A stretch of DNA of 34,162 nucleotides from Basidiobolus heterosporus B8920 (taxonomy: Eukaryota; Basidiobolomycota; Basidiobolomycetes; Basidiobolales; Basidiobolaceae): contig JNET01032540.1 of NCBI GenBank assembly GCA_000697455.1, positions 1-34,162 of the forward strand. The letters run 5' to 3'. The notes beneath the pieces are model-generated. The model made no database searches. It was not told where the DNA came from and saw nothing but the letters and a program-made list of their open reading frames with translations. Positions 20,920-31,037 of this stretch are shown here, piece by piece. The position numbers and the translations under genes are program-made. Every line of letters begins with the position of its first letter. Within the stretch, counting starts at the first letter, position 1.

Positions 20920-23502
20920 GCAAAAACAGTCACAACAATGTCAAATGACACCCGATTTTCAGAATCAGCTGAATCCAACTCTCAAGTAGCAATTATCAAG
21001 TAATGGCGCATTGCAAAATAGCCAAAAAATACCCTAAAAAAACACTCATTTCAGGCTTGTCCGTTAGCGATGCTTCTAATAACAATGACTCTCAAAGCCA
21101 ACCTTCAAAATTACTAGACATCAATCAGCTCAAGAATGACGATTTTAACAAATTCTTTACAAACGATGATACTCGCGAGGACAGTACAGAGCTCAATGAT
21201 AGAAAGAGTATAAACTATTTTGGTAATATGGATTTCTTCTCCGACGTGGACTTTAACGAGAGCACAGGTAATTATACACCTTTCGGCCGCAGTCAATGTC
21301 ATCAATTACCCTCATCATAACCTTTAACATCATTGCTGATACCTCTCTTCTACAATAGAAAGCCAACCAGCAGTGCAATCAAGCGTCCAAGTGCTAGAAC
21401 TACTCGCTCGATTAACTGGACACTTCATCAAAGTTAGTACCTGTGCTATATCAAACAATGGAGAATTGTTGGCAAGTGCGAGCGTGACAAAAAAGTAATA
21501 CCAATAATGAAGATGTCAGTGGCATCCAATAATCAAACCATTAACTAATAGGTAATAATCTGGCCGATACCAAGTAAATCAAAGATATGAATGCTTGATG
21601 GGCATACCGAGTAAATAACCAACGCCAGATTCAGCCCAGATGATCGCCAATTTTTGGCCACTGCATCCTGAATGTGGGCACATATGACAAATTTGATTGC
21701 GTCACAACATTTGTTAGTCACACAAGATCAGTCACAGCAGTGGATTTCTGTACAATGGCTGGTAGTGACAGCTGTTGCTCAGTGGATACTGAAGGAGAAT
21801 TGAAAGCTTGGAACATCCACTCTGGAGTATACGAAAAGATCATTCAACTAGTGAGCCAACATTTATATATTGTTTTAACCCTAATATCTAGCTCTAGTCC
21901 TGCAACATTCAGTGTCTCAAAATACTGTGGGTACTCTTCCAATCCTGTCTATTACAACCCACAAATAGGATTGAAGGTTGCTGTCACCATTTCCAATTAT
22001 GTTGATGTTTTTACTTGTGAAGATGACTCCTTAGTCTCGAATCACTACTACGCAAATCTTCACTACACCACATAACAAAAATATATTTGCCCTGGATTGG
22101 ACCTCAGATAGCTCTTTTCCTTTGACTACCTCAGAGGATCACACGTGTGTGTGGGATACGTATACATTCATTCAAAATTATATATAGCCAACAGTCCCAG
22201 ACTAGAAAGATAACTAGCAGTTGTTTTCTTGCCAAAGACACACAAATCGTGGAAAATAAGCCATGTGGAGTTGCTATCGGGGAATACGAAACTATTTATA
22301 TATGGACTTTCGATGGCGAAGTGAGACCGAAAGCTGTCCCCGGCGCCCAGAATGGAGTAGTTTCTTGTTTGACCAGTAGTTGTACAAAAAACTCGGACTT
22401 GTTGTTGGCCAGTGCCTCTAGCTCGAAGGAGGAAAATCTCAAGACATGGAAAATCAGAATTGCAACGTAGCCATTGATTTTTTACCTTTACATTGCCTAA
22501 TTCTGCGTATTTTCATTGTTGATATACTGGTTTTGATTGTGTTTTTTTTATGTCAAGCTTTGCCAACTTTGATACCTTCGCGTTTCCTATCTTACATGTT
22601 CGGCCATTTCTTATGATTGGCACTTATTTCTAACTCGATTTCCACTCTAGGCCTTCACCCCATATTTACATACTTCACTTTCATACATTGCTAAATAAGT
22701 ATACCCTTTTACTAGTTTTGTCATCATACCATCAAGCAAATTAAGACAACCTCAATCATAGCTTAATTCATCTATTCGTATCTCAGCGGGTCAAATCGTG
22801 AAGAGCTACCAACACATCCGCACTCTTTTGAATTAAGTATGTTTTCCAAAATATAGGCGAGAATATTGGCATGAACAAATTAATACATCGGTTGCCTTAT
22901 TTACTACTTATCGATAATGCGTTGATGTTCTCGTTTGTAAGATTTTAAGTTACCGATTTGTTCTTTTATAAAGCACCGCCATTGAAGTCAGTTGGAATGA
23001 GTGATGGCTAGAGTTACTTATGGATAGAGATAATCTAATTATATCGGAGAATGCCCGAAAAGCTGGGAGAATTGATAGTGCAAAAAATTCCGTTCCAGAT
23101 CTTCATCCAGGTTGTTTCCTTTGGAAAATTTTTCGTGTTTCCTAAAGTAGGCACCAGCAACATGTACGATTTCCATGGAAATCTACATCTGGCCCTCGTG
23201 CTTGAATTTCTTGCCAATTCCACACCAATAATAACATCAAATCCTTAACGAGTCTAGAAATCAACAAGTTCTAGTTCTAGGCTACCCTGTAAATCCTGGT
23301 AATGCGGCACCCCTATTGGTTCAATCATCTATAGTAATATCCGAAATTGCCTTGAAACGTCAGCATCCTTAAAGCATCTGCTACTACTATTAAGTAAATC
23401 ATATGGATATTCCGCTGGATTCTACAACATTCCTCCACAGATCATAGCCCTGAAGACCACACGACATAGCACGACACAGCATCAGTCATTCGGTTCCATG
23501 CT

Positions 23503-23548
23503 ACATACACACGTACACACGTACACACATATACACCCACATGCACAC
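23503..23548. repeat. AC-rich simple repeat
   Basis: Imperfect ACAC/GTACAC array of about 46 bases in the spacer between gene D and PFK1. Confidence 0.75.
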
Positions 23549-24136
23549 TGTATTCACTGTTGAAATAATAAACTGGGGAATTCTAAATGGATACATGAAA
23601 GAACTTTGAGTATAGTCTGGACATGTAGCGACCAATGGTCGGGTCGCTCCAACTCAATCCTGATTCAACTCTTGAAAGAATATTCCATTGGTCAGATCCT
23701 GGTAAGATCCTTCTCCCGTGTCACCTATAAGCAATCCTCCGCCAACAATGCGATCCAAAGGTAATGGGAAAAGTGATGAGGAAGCTAATGTGTATTGCTG
23801 ACAGGTGAGGTGATGATATACTAAATGATGACCTACCCGAGGTGACCTACTCAAGGTACGCGTAGAACTTACTGACCTATCCTAGAACTCAGCCATGTGC
23901 GCATACTTAGATTCATCATTCGGCTGATGATATTCCTAAATTGCTTTTGCTACATCCAAGAATTGTCCTATTTACGAACGAGAATCGACGAATTCGATAA
24001 AAAAGAATCCCAACGTGCGTTCATTGGATTGACTAGCATATGGGATGGATCTGGGTGAATCCGGGACTGGCTATTGACAAGTATCAACCAAACATTTCTG
24101 TGCTTATCAGATTTCCTAATCAGTTAGTCATCGGCC

Positions 24137-24147
24137 TATATTTATAG
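24137..24147 (+). promoter_or_regulatory. TATA-box candidate of PFK1
   Basis: TATATTTATAG about 110 bases before the PFK1 ATG, followed by a pyrimidine-rich stretch (about 24175-24220) typical of strongly expressed fungal genes. Confidence 0.45.
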
Positions 24148-24255
24148 GAGGCTTCATTCCCAAGACACGTAACCATTTCTTTTAGCTTTCCCTTTCTTCA
24201 TAAGCTTGTTCCCTAGTTATCTCTGTGTAATTAGAGTCAATTATTGGTTATAGAA

Positions 24256-27060
24256 ATGACTGTGAACGGCATCTCTCACATTACTATTGCTACCTCTTCT
24301 CCTGAGCTGTTCAATGCTTCAGCTCAGTTCTACAATGATATTGGTTTCCAAACCATCAAGAAAGATGAGAAGGCCATTTGGCTTCAATGTTTTGGTTCCG
24401 ACTGTAGCAAAGAGTTAGCTATCAGATTGACCCTTTCTGACAAAGCCCCCGAGACTGGACACGCTGTCGACCTTTGTGCTGAAGCCAAAGCTCCCAGCGT
24501 TGAGATCGCTCTCCAACTCATTTCCTCTGATATCGTGAAGATGGAAGAAGCTCTTAAGAAAACTTCATACACTTACCAAAAGGTTCAAACAGCCATTGGG
24601 GATGCTACTTCCACTCAATATACCAACCTTTACATTCACGATCCCTTGAACAACCTTATCGTTGTTACCGACAAGGCCAATGCCATCTCTACTGCTCCTT
24701 TACCCAAAAAGAAGGTGACTGGTCAAACCTCCTTCGAACTTCCTACCCCTCAAGCTTCTGGGGATAGAAAGAAGAGAATTGCTGTTATGACTAGTGGTGG
24801 TGATGCTCCAGGTATGAATGCCGCTGTCCGTGCTGTCGTTCGTACTACTATCGCTTACGGATGTGAAGCCTATGCCATCTATGAAGGTTATGAGGGTCTT
24901 GTCCAAGGTGGTGACTTGATTAAGAAGATGGAATGGAGCGATGTTGGCGGTTTCCTTTCCGTTGGTGGTACTATCATTGGTACTGCTCGTTGCATGAGCT
25001 TCAAGACTCATGAGGGTCGTCTTCAAGCCGCTTTCCACTTGGTTGAGAAGGGTATCGATGCCATCATTGTTTGTGGTGGTGACGGTTCTTTGACTGGTGC
25101 TGATGTTTTCAGAGCTGAATGGCCCGGACTTGTTGAAGAATTGATCAGCCTTGGTCGCTTAACTAAGGAACAAGCTGAGCCCTACAAGAATCTTACCATT
25201 GTTGGTCTTGTCGGCAGTATTGATAACGATATGTCTTCTACCGATATTACCATTGGTGCCTACACTTCTCTTCACCGTATTTGCGAAGCTGTCGATTCCA
25301 TTTCCAGTACCGCCAGCAGTCATCAACGTGCCTTCGTTATCGAAGTCATGGGTAGACATTGCGGTTGGCTTGCATTGATGGCCGGTATCTGTACCGGTGC
25401 TGATTGGTTGTTCCTTCCTGAACATCCTCCTTCCTCTAACTGGGAAGAAGAAATGTGCTCCGTTCTCCAGAAGCATCGTGAACTTGGTAAACGTAAGAGT
25501 ATTGTCATTGTTGCTGAAGGTGCTTTGGACAAGGACCTCAACCCCATCAAGCCTGATCACATCAAGGATATCCTTACCAACAGATTGAAGTTCGATACTC
25601 GTGTTACTCTGCTCGGTCACGTCCAAAGAGGTGGTACCCCTTGTGCTTACGATCGTTACTTGGCTACTCTCCAAGGTGTTGAGGCTGTCAAGGCTGTTTT
25701 GAAGGCTACTCCTGAAACTCCCTCACCAATGATTGGAATGAGCGAGAACAAGATTACCAGCGGACCTTTGATGGAGGCCGTCGAGTTGACCCATCAAGTT
25801 GGTGAGGCTATCAATTCTAAGGACTTCAAGAAGGCTATGGACCTTCGTGATCCTGAGTTCTCTTCCCTCCTTGAAATTTACCAATCAAGCATTAAGCCCC
25901 ATCCTCAAGTCAGTGAGAACAAGAATGGTTTCCGCTTTGGTATTATGAACGTTGGTGCCCCCGCTGGTGGTATGAACGCTGCCACTCGTACTGCTGTCAG
26001 ACTTGCCATCAACAATGGTCATACCCCTCTTGGTATTTACAATGGTTTCAGCGGTTTAGCTAACGGTGAAGTTAAGGAACTGTCATGGTTATCTGTTGAT
26101 GGCTGGACTACTCGTGGTGGTTCTGAGCTCGGTACCAATCGTACTCAACCTTCCACCGATTTCGGTATGATCGCCTATAACTTGCAAAAGAACAACATCA
26201 ACGGTTTACTCGTCGTTGGTGGTTTCGAGGCCTATACTGCTCTTCTTGAATTGTACCAAAACCGTGACAAATACCCCGCTTTCCGTATTCCCATTGTCCA
26301 CATTCCTGCTACCATCTCCAACAACTGTCCTGGTACCGACTTCTCCCTCGGTTGTGATACCAGTTTGAACGCTATTGTTGAAGCATGCGATTGCATTAAG
26401 CAATCCGCCTCATCCACTAGACGCAGAGTCTTCGTTGTTGAAGTGCAAGGTGGCAAGTGTGGTTACCTCGCCACTATGGCTGGTTTGGCTGCTGGTGCTA
26501 ACGTGATTTACACTCCTGAAACTGGCATTTCTCTCAAGCAACTCCAAGGCGATATCAACGACTTCGTTGAACAATACGAGGAGGAAGCCAAGCAAGGTAT
26601 CTTAACCGGCAAGGGTCGTGTTGTTTTGAGAAACGAATGCGTTTCCAAGACCTACACCACTGATGTTGTTCACGATATCCTCCGTGAAGAATGCCGTCAC
26701 GTCTTTGATACTCGTAGTGCTGTTCTTGGTCACATTCAACAAGGTGGTACCCCCACACCTTTCGATCGTGTCCGTGCCACTCGTTTGGCTTATCGTTGCA
26801 TTGAATGGCTCGAAAACCAAGCCATGGCTAACCAGTCCGAAACTCTCAGAGGACCTACTGTTGTTGCTAACGATGCTAAGTCAGTTTGTGTCATTGGTAT
26901 TCGTGGTGCCAAGGTTAAGTTTACCCCAGTTATTGATTTGTTGTCCGAAACCGACCTCGTCAACCGTAGAGGTACCAACAACTGGTGGGAACATATCAGA
27001 GATGTTTGTTACATGCTCGCCAAGCCCAAGTACCAGGGTACTTTAAGCTTGACTAACTAA
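24256..27060 (+). CDS. PFK1: ATP-dependent 6-phosphofructokinase, fungal two-half type with N-terminal glyoxalase-like domain
   Basis: Uninterrupted frame of 934 residues. The frame opens at a TTG four codons upstream, but the ATG at 24256 is the start. Residues 1-150 form a vicinal-oxygen-chelate (glyoxalase-like) domain, as in fungal PFK subunits. Residues 175-550 are the catalytic half: TSGGDAPGMNA (ATP), GGDGS at 274-278, SIDND at 321-325 with catalytic Asp323, and VMGRHCGWLAL. Residues 556-934 are the C-terminal half, where the equivalent motif reads TISNN (686-690), so the catalytic Asp is lost and this half should be allosteric (fructose-2,6-bisphosphate site). The enzyme converts fructose-6-phosphate to fructose-1,6-bisphosphate in glycolysis. 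Codon use is strongly biased. The lack of introns over 2.8 kb contrasts with all neighbours except the M64 gene. Confidence 0.98.
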   Translation: MTVNGISHITIATSSPELFNASAQFYNDIGFQTIKKDEKAIWLQCFGSDCSKELAIRLTLSDKAPETGHAVDLCAEAKAPSVEIALQLISSDIVKMEEALKKTSYTYQKVQTAIGDATSTQYTNLYIHDPLNNLIVVTDKANAISTAPLPKKKVTGQTSFELPTPQASGDRKKRIAVMTSGGDAPGMNAAVRAVVRTTIAYGCEAYAIYEGYEGLVQGGDLIKKMEWSDVGGFLSVGGTIIGTARCMSFKTHEGRLQAAFHLVEKGIDAIIVCGGDGSLTGADVFRAEWPGLVEELISLGRLTKEQAEPYKNLTIVGLVGSIDNDMSSTDITIGAYTSLHRICEAVDSISSTASSHQRAFVIEVMGRHCGWLALMAGICTGADWLFLPEHPPSSNWEEEMCSVLQKHRELGKRKSIVIVAEGALDKDLNPIKPDHIKDILTNRLKFDTRVTLLGHVQRGGTPCAYDRYLATLQGVEAVKAVLKATPETPSPMIGMSENKITSGPLMEAVELTHQVGEAINSKDFKKAMDLRDPEFSSLLEIYQSSIKPHPQVSENKNGFRFGIMNVGAPAGGMNAATRTAVRLAINNGHTPLGIYNGFSGLANGEVKELSWLSVDGWTTRGGSELGTNRTQPSTDFGMIAYNLQKNNINGLLVVGGFEAYTALLELYQNRDKYPAFRIPIVHIPATISNNCPGTDFSLGCDTSLNAIVEACDCIKQSASSTRRRVFVVEVQGGKCGYLATMAGLAAGANVIYTPETGISLKQLQGDINDFVEQYEEEAKQGILTGKGRVVLRNECVSKTYTTDVVHDILREECRHVFDTRSAVLGHIQQGGTPTPFDRVRATRLAYRCIEWLENQAMANQSETLRGPTVVANDAKSVCVIGIRGAKVKFTPVIDLLSETDLVNRRGTNNWWEHIRDVCYMLAKPKYQGTLSLTN

Positions 27061-27514
27061 TGTAAAAACTCACCAAATATTACACCTGTCATATCCCCAG
27101 TGCTCATTTCAAAACAATAGATCCAACACTCAATGTATAGGAATTTTTATTCTCTACGATTAATACAATAAATATTCTATCCTAAATATTAGAAATTATT
27201 GATCAAGATTGATAATTCTGGTAGGGTTTTTGATTTCTATCTGAGTTCCTGGAATTTTGCTGTCCGAGATTGGTGAAGGGATTTACAAGGAGTATGATCA
27301 CCGATTAATTTTCGAACAATTTATTAAGAATCATGAATTCAATTAGAATCCTCCCAAGGGTAAGTGAACAGATCAGAAATAAGCTGTCACGCATATTTGT
27401 AAATCATTTACCTATTAGTTACTTTCTGAACTAATAATCTAGTTCGCTTTACTACCCAAGGAACTATTAGATTTTGGTTGAGATACGTGTTCTGTGTCTG
27501 TTTCTTTGACTCAC
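27061..27514. other. Spacer and 5' leader of the FYVE-RING gene
   Basis: Contains the PFK1 3' UTR and the promoter of the next gene. A GTAAGT donor at 27360 and acceptor TCTAG at 27441 could be a 5' UTR intron of about 80 nt. An ATG at 27333 upstream of it would make a short spliced upstream ORF ending just before the main start. This is inferred from splice motifs only. Confidence 0.35.
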
Positions 27515-30500
27515 ATGGATACTTTCACTGAGAATTCTACCACTTCTACTCCTGATGAGCTTCATAGCACTGTCACATTTTCTGGGAATGATGAACTTTT
27601 AACGCGTCAGGAAACTATTGACAATGATTCGTTTGCCGATGATACCAATCTCGTGGACAACTCTGAACCATTATCAAGTTGCCAACGTGATAGTGTTGAG
27701 TTACCTAAACTCAAGCTTGGAGCGGATGAGGGAACAGTGTTAAATACCATAGTTAGCGTTACACCTACACAAGATGATACAACAGAGGGCTCAACTAAAC
27801 AAGAAATACTTGAGGATCCGTCAGCTGAACTTGCTGAAGACGTAAAATCCTTATCTAACAAATCTCTTCAAGAGGGTCAACTAACTGCTGATACCCCGAG
27901 CGAATTAGTTGGATTATCCCAGACTGTTACACTAGACGAGTCTTCGGATGCTGCTTCACATTTAGATGACTTAGCCTCAAAAATTACTTCGAATTTTTAC
28001 GCTACCGCAGAGAGTGGAGACGCGAATGCGTTGTTTGAAATATTAAACCAACTTACTCAAGAGACCAACGCATTACCAAAAGACCTTGTAAATACCCCTT
28101 CCACTTTTACCGGCTTGACCGTATTACATTATGCAGCATCTAGAGGTCATTTGACCCTTGTCGAATATCTTATAGATACTGGTGCGGAGGTTGATATGGT
28201 GGATAGAGAAGGAGAAGTAAGTAAACACATTTACTAAATCGAAAACCAACACTTACTAAAACTTCTATTTCTATTTTGAAATTGAAGACGGCTTTGTTAA
28301 AGGCGGCTTTCAATGGTCACTTGAACGTGGTCAAGCACTTAAGCAATAATCAAGCATTTGTACATCATAAGGATAATGATGGTTGTACTGCATTGCATAA
28401 TGCTTGCTCCAGTGGTTGTTTAGGAGTAGTCAAATGGCTGTTGGAGAATACTACAGTTGACGTAAACGTAAGAAACAAAATGAATCACACACCGTTGAGT
28501 ACGCTCGTCCATTTTCCCTCTTCGATTTGTAACGCAAACTAAAGATATCATATGTTTAGTGAATGCGGCATCTAGAGGATTCCTAAATATTGTGAACTAT
28601 CTGGTGAATGAGGCCAACGCAGACCCTTCAATCAAAAATGATTTTGGTGAAAAGGCGTATGATGTTGCAGCAGCTAGAATGGAGGCACAAATATGTGAAT
28701 TGCTGGATGAAATGGAAAAAATTACTCAAGGTAAATGAAGGGTAAATTATTTGTTACGAATTTGTCATAACACAACATCGTGTCGGTAGTCAACTACGAT
28801 ACTATTCAAGATCACCAAACGGTATTAATGATACTGTACGAAAATCAGCAAGCTCCTCAAAGTCTTCTTTCCCGCTTGGCATCACCCCGATTTTCTCTCG
28901 GCTCACTATCGGAAGGTGGGGCTCGCTCATGGACCCTGGTAAATGGTAGACCAAGCTCCAAAGAGGCCATTCAATTACCAGCTGCAAACAGTGAATCTTC
29001 TACAGAAGAAGAATGGTTTTGGTTGACCGATTGGCAGATAGACCTGAAGCATAGCCAAGTAGATTCCGAGGAGGGGTGGCAATACGCCTATTCCTTCGAT
29101 GCGCTTCAAAACCAATGGTACAGATCACCGCCTGGTGCCGGTTTAAGCAGTAACTGGGTCAGAAGGAGAAGGTGGATTCGAGTTATGAAGCGCAAACTAA
29201 GTTCTGGCGAGCACAGCCAAGAGGTCATTTCTGATGGTATCGAAGGTAGCACCGTACCCTCATCTGCTTATTTGGAGCCAGGTGATTCTTCTCATCTAGC
29301 TCGAGGATCCAACGTTATCGCTATCCAGAACGGTGATAATCTTGGTAAAATACCTTTGAATTTAGTGCATACCTCCAAGATTTATTAATTGTCGAGCCTT
29401 TAGATTATTCTAGCTCTAACCATCTTCGAGATGAATCTCGGACTAGTCGCAGCCTACAAAATACCGACATAAATCTTCATTTAGACACAGGTATTACGGT
29501 CTTGTGGTGGTCAATATAATATGAGCTGAGCTTTAACCAAGTATTGTTTATTTAGAAAGCGAATTCCGTCGACCATCTTCTACCAATCGGTCACTAGCCA
29601 GATCCAACACGGTGTCAGTTATGGGTGGTGCTCATCTACGACAAACGTCGAATGTATCGTCTTTGAATACCGACTCCACAGCGGGCATATCTCCGTCATT
29701 GCTGCAAGTGCTTAACTCATCCTCAGCTCGCCTTCTCCCACTTTCTCCATCCTTGTGGGAGTCTGATGAAGATGCGCCAGACTGCCGTCAATGTGGGCGC
29801 AAATTTATGATATTCCTTCGTCGTCATCATTGCCGGTAAGGAGATAAATTCTATCCATTTTGTAATCAACCAATAACTCAAGCCGAACCTTCTGCCTATC
29901 GTGTGTATATAGTCGATGTGGTCTCGTGTTTTGTGATAGATGTACATCCTCTCGATTTCCGTTTCCTGTTCCCTCTCCAGCGGAAGATAACTTCACTATC
30001 TCTTACCAACGTGTGTGTGACACGTGCTTAGCATTGTTGAATTCCTTGCCAAAAAGTGCAAACCCATTGATGAATTCTTCATTGATGAGTCGAACGAATA
30101 GCCAAGCCAGTTTGATGAATGAGTGTCCTGTTTGCTTTACGCCCCTACAATCAATATCTACAGAAAGAGGGGCTCAAGAACGACATGTACAAGAATGCTT
30201 AGAAACCAGAGAATTCAGCACTTCTCCAAAGGGATCGAGATCTTTGAGTAAGGGCACATATTTACTGAAATAACGAAAATACATGATTATGTAATTGAAC
30301 TTTCATTTATGATTCCAGATTTCAAACTCAAAGAAGACTCCAATCTTTTGGGACAAGAATGCCCGATATGCTTCGAAGAATTTGCGTTAGGTATGTATTT
30401 TAATGATTCCAAAAGTCTCAAACCTACCTAACCAGCACACATGTTTTAGACGAAACCATCGCCAGGCTTACTTGTCTTTGTACCTATCACCAGGAGTGTA

Positions 30501-30550
30501 TCGACTCCTGGTTTGGTCGCGGAAAGCAGTGTCCTTTCCATTCTGGTTGA
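27515..30550 (+). CDS. Ankyrin repeat, DysF, FYVE and RING zinc-finger protein
   Basis: Nine exons: 27515-28216, 28288-28498, 28560-28730, 28790-29344, 29404-29490, 29556-29835, 29913-30247, 30319-30390, 30450-30550; 837 residues. Order of parts: a Ser/Thr/Asp/Glu-rich N-terminus (1-180); ankyrin repeats (about 190-355, e.g. TGLTVLHYAASRGHLTLVEYLI and DGCTALHNACSSG); a DysF module as in peroxisomal Pex23-type proteins (435-492, WFWLTDW, EEGWQYAYSFD, RRRRWIR); a FYVE domain (643-711, WESDEDAPDCRQCG, RRHHCRRCG, CDTC) that should bind PI3P; a CPVC..H...C knuckle (739-763); and a C-terminal RING-like finger (795-835, CPICFEEF...CLCTYHQECIDSW...CPFH). The combination suggests an endosomal or vacuolar membrane ubiquitin ligase with a substrate-binding ankyrin part. 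I cannot name a characterised orthologue with the full set. Confidence 0.9.
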
Positions 30551-31037
30551 TGAAGATTTGTCATTTGTTACTTCGTTAAGCGAATACAGTGATTCAATTT
30601 AAGGACATCTTAATTTGGGATATCTTTCAATCACTAGTGGATGCAGCATAGGTATTCGTGTATATAACAAAATTGGTTCCCCTATTTTTTCTTTAAAAAC
30701 ACCATCACCTTCACTTGGAGAACTTATGAACAGTTAGTCTAATCGAGACATATAATCATTCCATTGTAACTATTTGTCCATAAAATCCATAGAAGTGAAG
30801 AATTTAAACTATTCCATTAAATAAACCGAGAAAAAGCTCAAGTTGAGGAAATTTCCTATTCATTAATAAGTAAATTTGTCCTTATACATATACCAAAGTT
30901 GTGTGAATCTTATTCAACGAAATAATACTTGCTGGAAAGAAAGGGAAGAAAATATAGGGATAGGAGGAGAGTGGTGAGATGAGGTACGATTGATGGTTCA
31001 TTCAAACCTCACAAGAGTCGGCCATTTAATGGGAAAA
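30551..31037. other. 3' spacer between convergent genes
   Basis: Shared 3' flank of the FYVE-RING gene (+) and gamma-adaptin (-). AATAAA on the plus strand is at 30820-30825. No gene was seen. Confidence 0.5.

Larger units (their letters stand above)
19870..22470 (+). pseudogene. LEUNIG-like LUFS + Gln-rich + WD40 gene, probably decayed (gene D)
   Basis: Paralogue of gene C that goes on into WD40 repeats. Exon 1 (19870-19913) encodes MAQQSTKNVWESDKL, matching gene C MAQPPTKNAWEGDKM. Exon 2 (to 20177) gives the LUFS core with FLYEWWVVFLDIF. A short exon-3 equivalent runs into the 499-bp tract shared with C. An acidic segment (about 21056-21270, NDDFNKFF and NMDFFSDVDF) aligns with the C-terminus of C, and WD-repeat pieces follow to 22470, with a last blade near TIYIWTFDGE. 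Decay signs: the first donor reads GC (19914), the TA run at 19971-19984 leaves exon 2 two bases out of frame, a TAG ends the Q-rich exon, and in the frame that gives VIIW and FSPDDRQFLATAS there are stops at 21588, 21612 and 21669, followed by frame shifts. Remaining ORFs of 100 to 130 residues show the decay is recent. An unusual splice pattern cannot be fully excluded. Confidence 0.75.
22471..24255. other. 1.8-kb gene-poor region upstream of PFK1
   Basis: No supported gene. It contains an AC-rich simple repeat (23503-23548) and short imperfect direct repeats around GACCTAC near 23830-23880. The last 150 bases are the PFK1 promoter and a CT-rich 5' leader. Short frames on both strands near 23035-23250 and 23654-23854 have no recognisable features. 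Confidence 0.45.

Noticed and set aside
24244-24255. Upstream TTG start for PFK1
   Set aside because: TTG is not a normal fungal nuclear start. The ATG at 24256 follows a plausible leader and begins the glyoxalase-like domain correctly. The same reasoning moves the M64 start to 867 and the FYVE-RING start to 27515.
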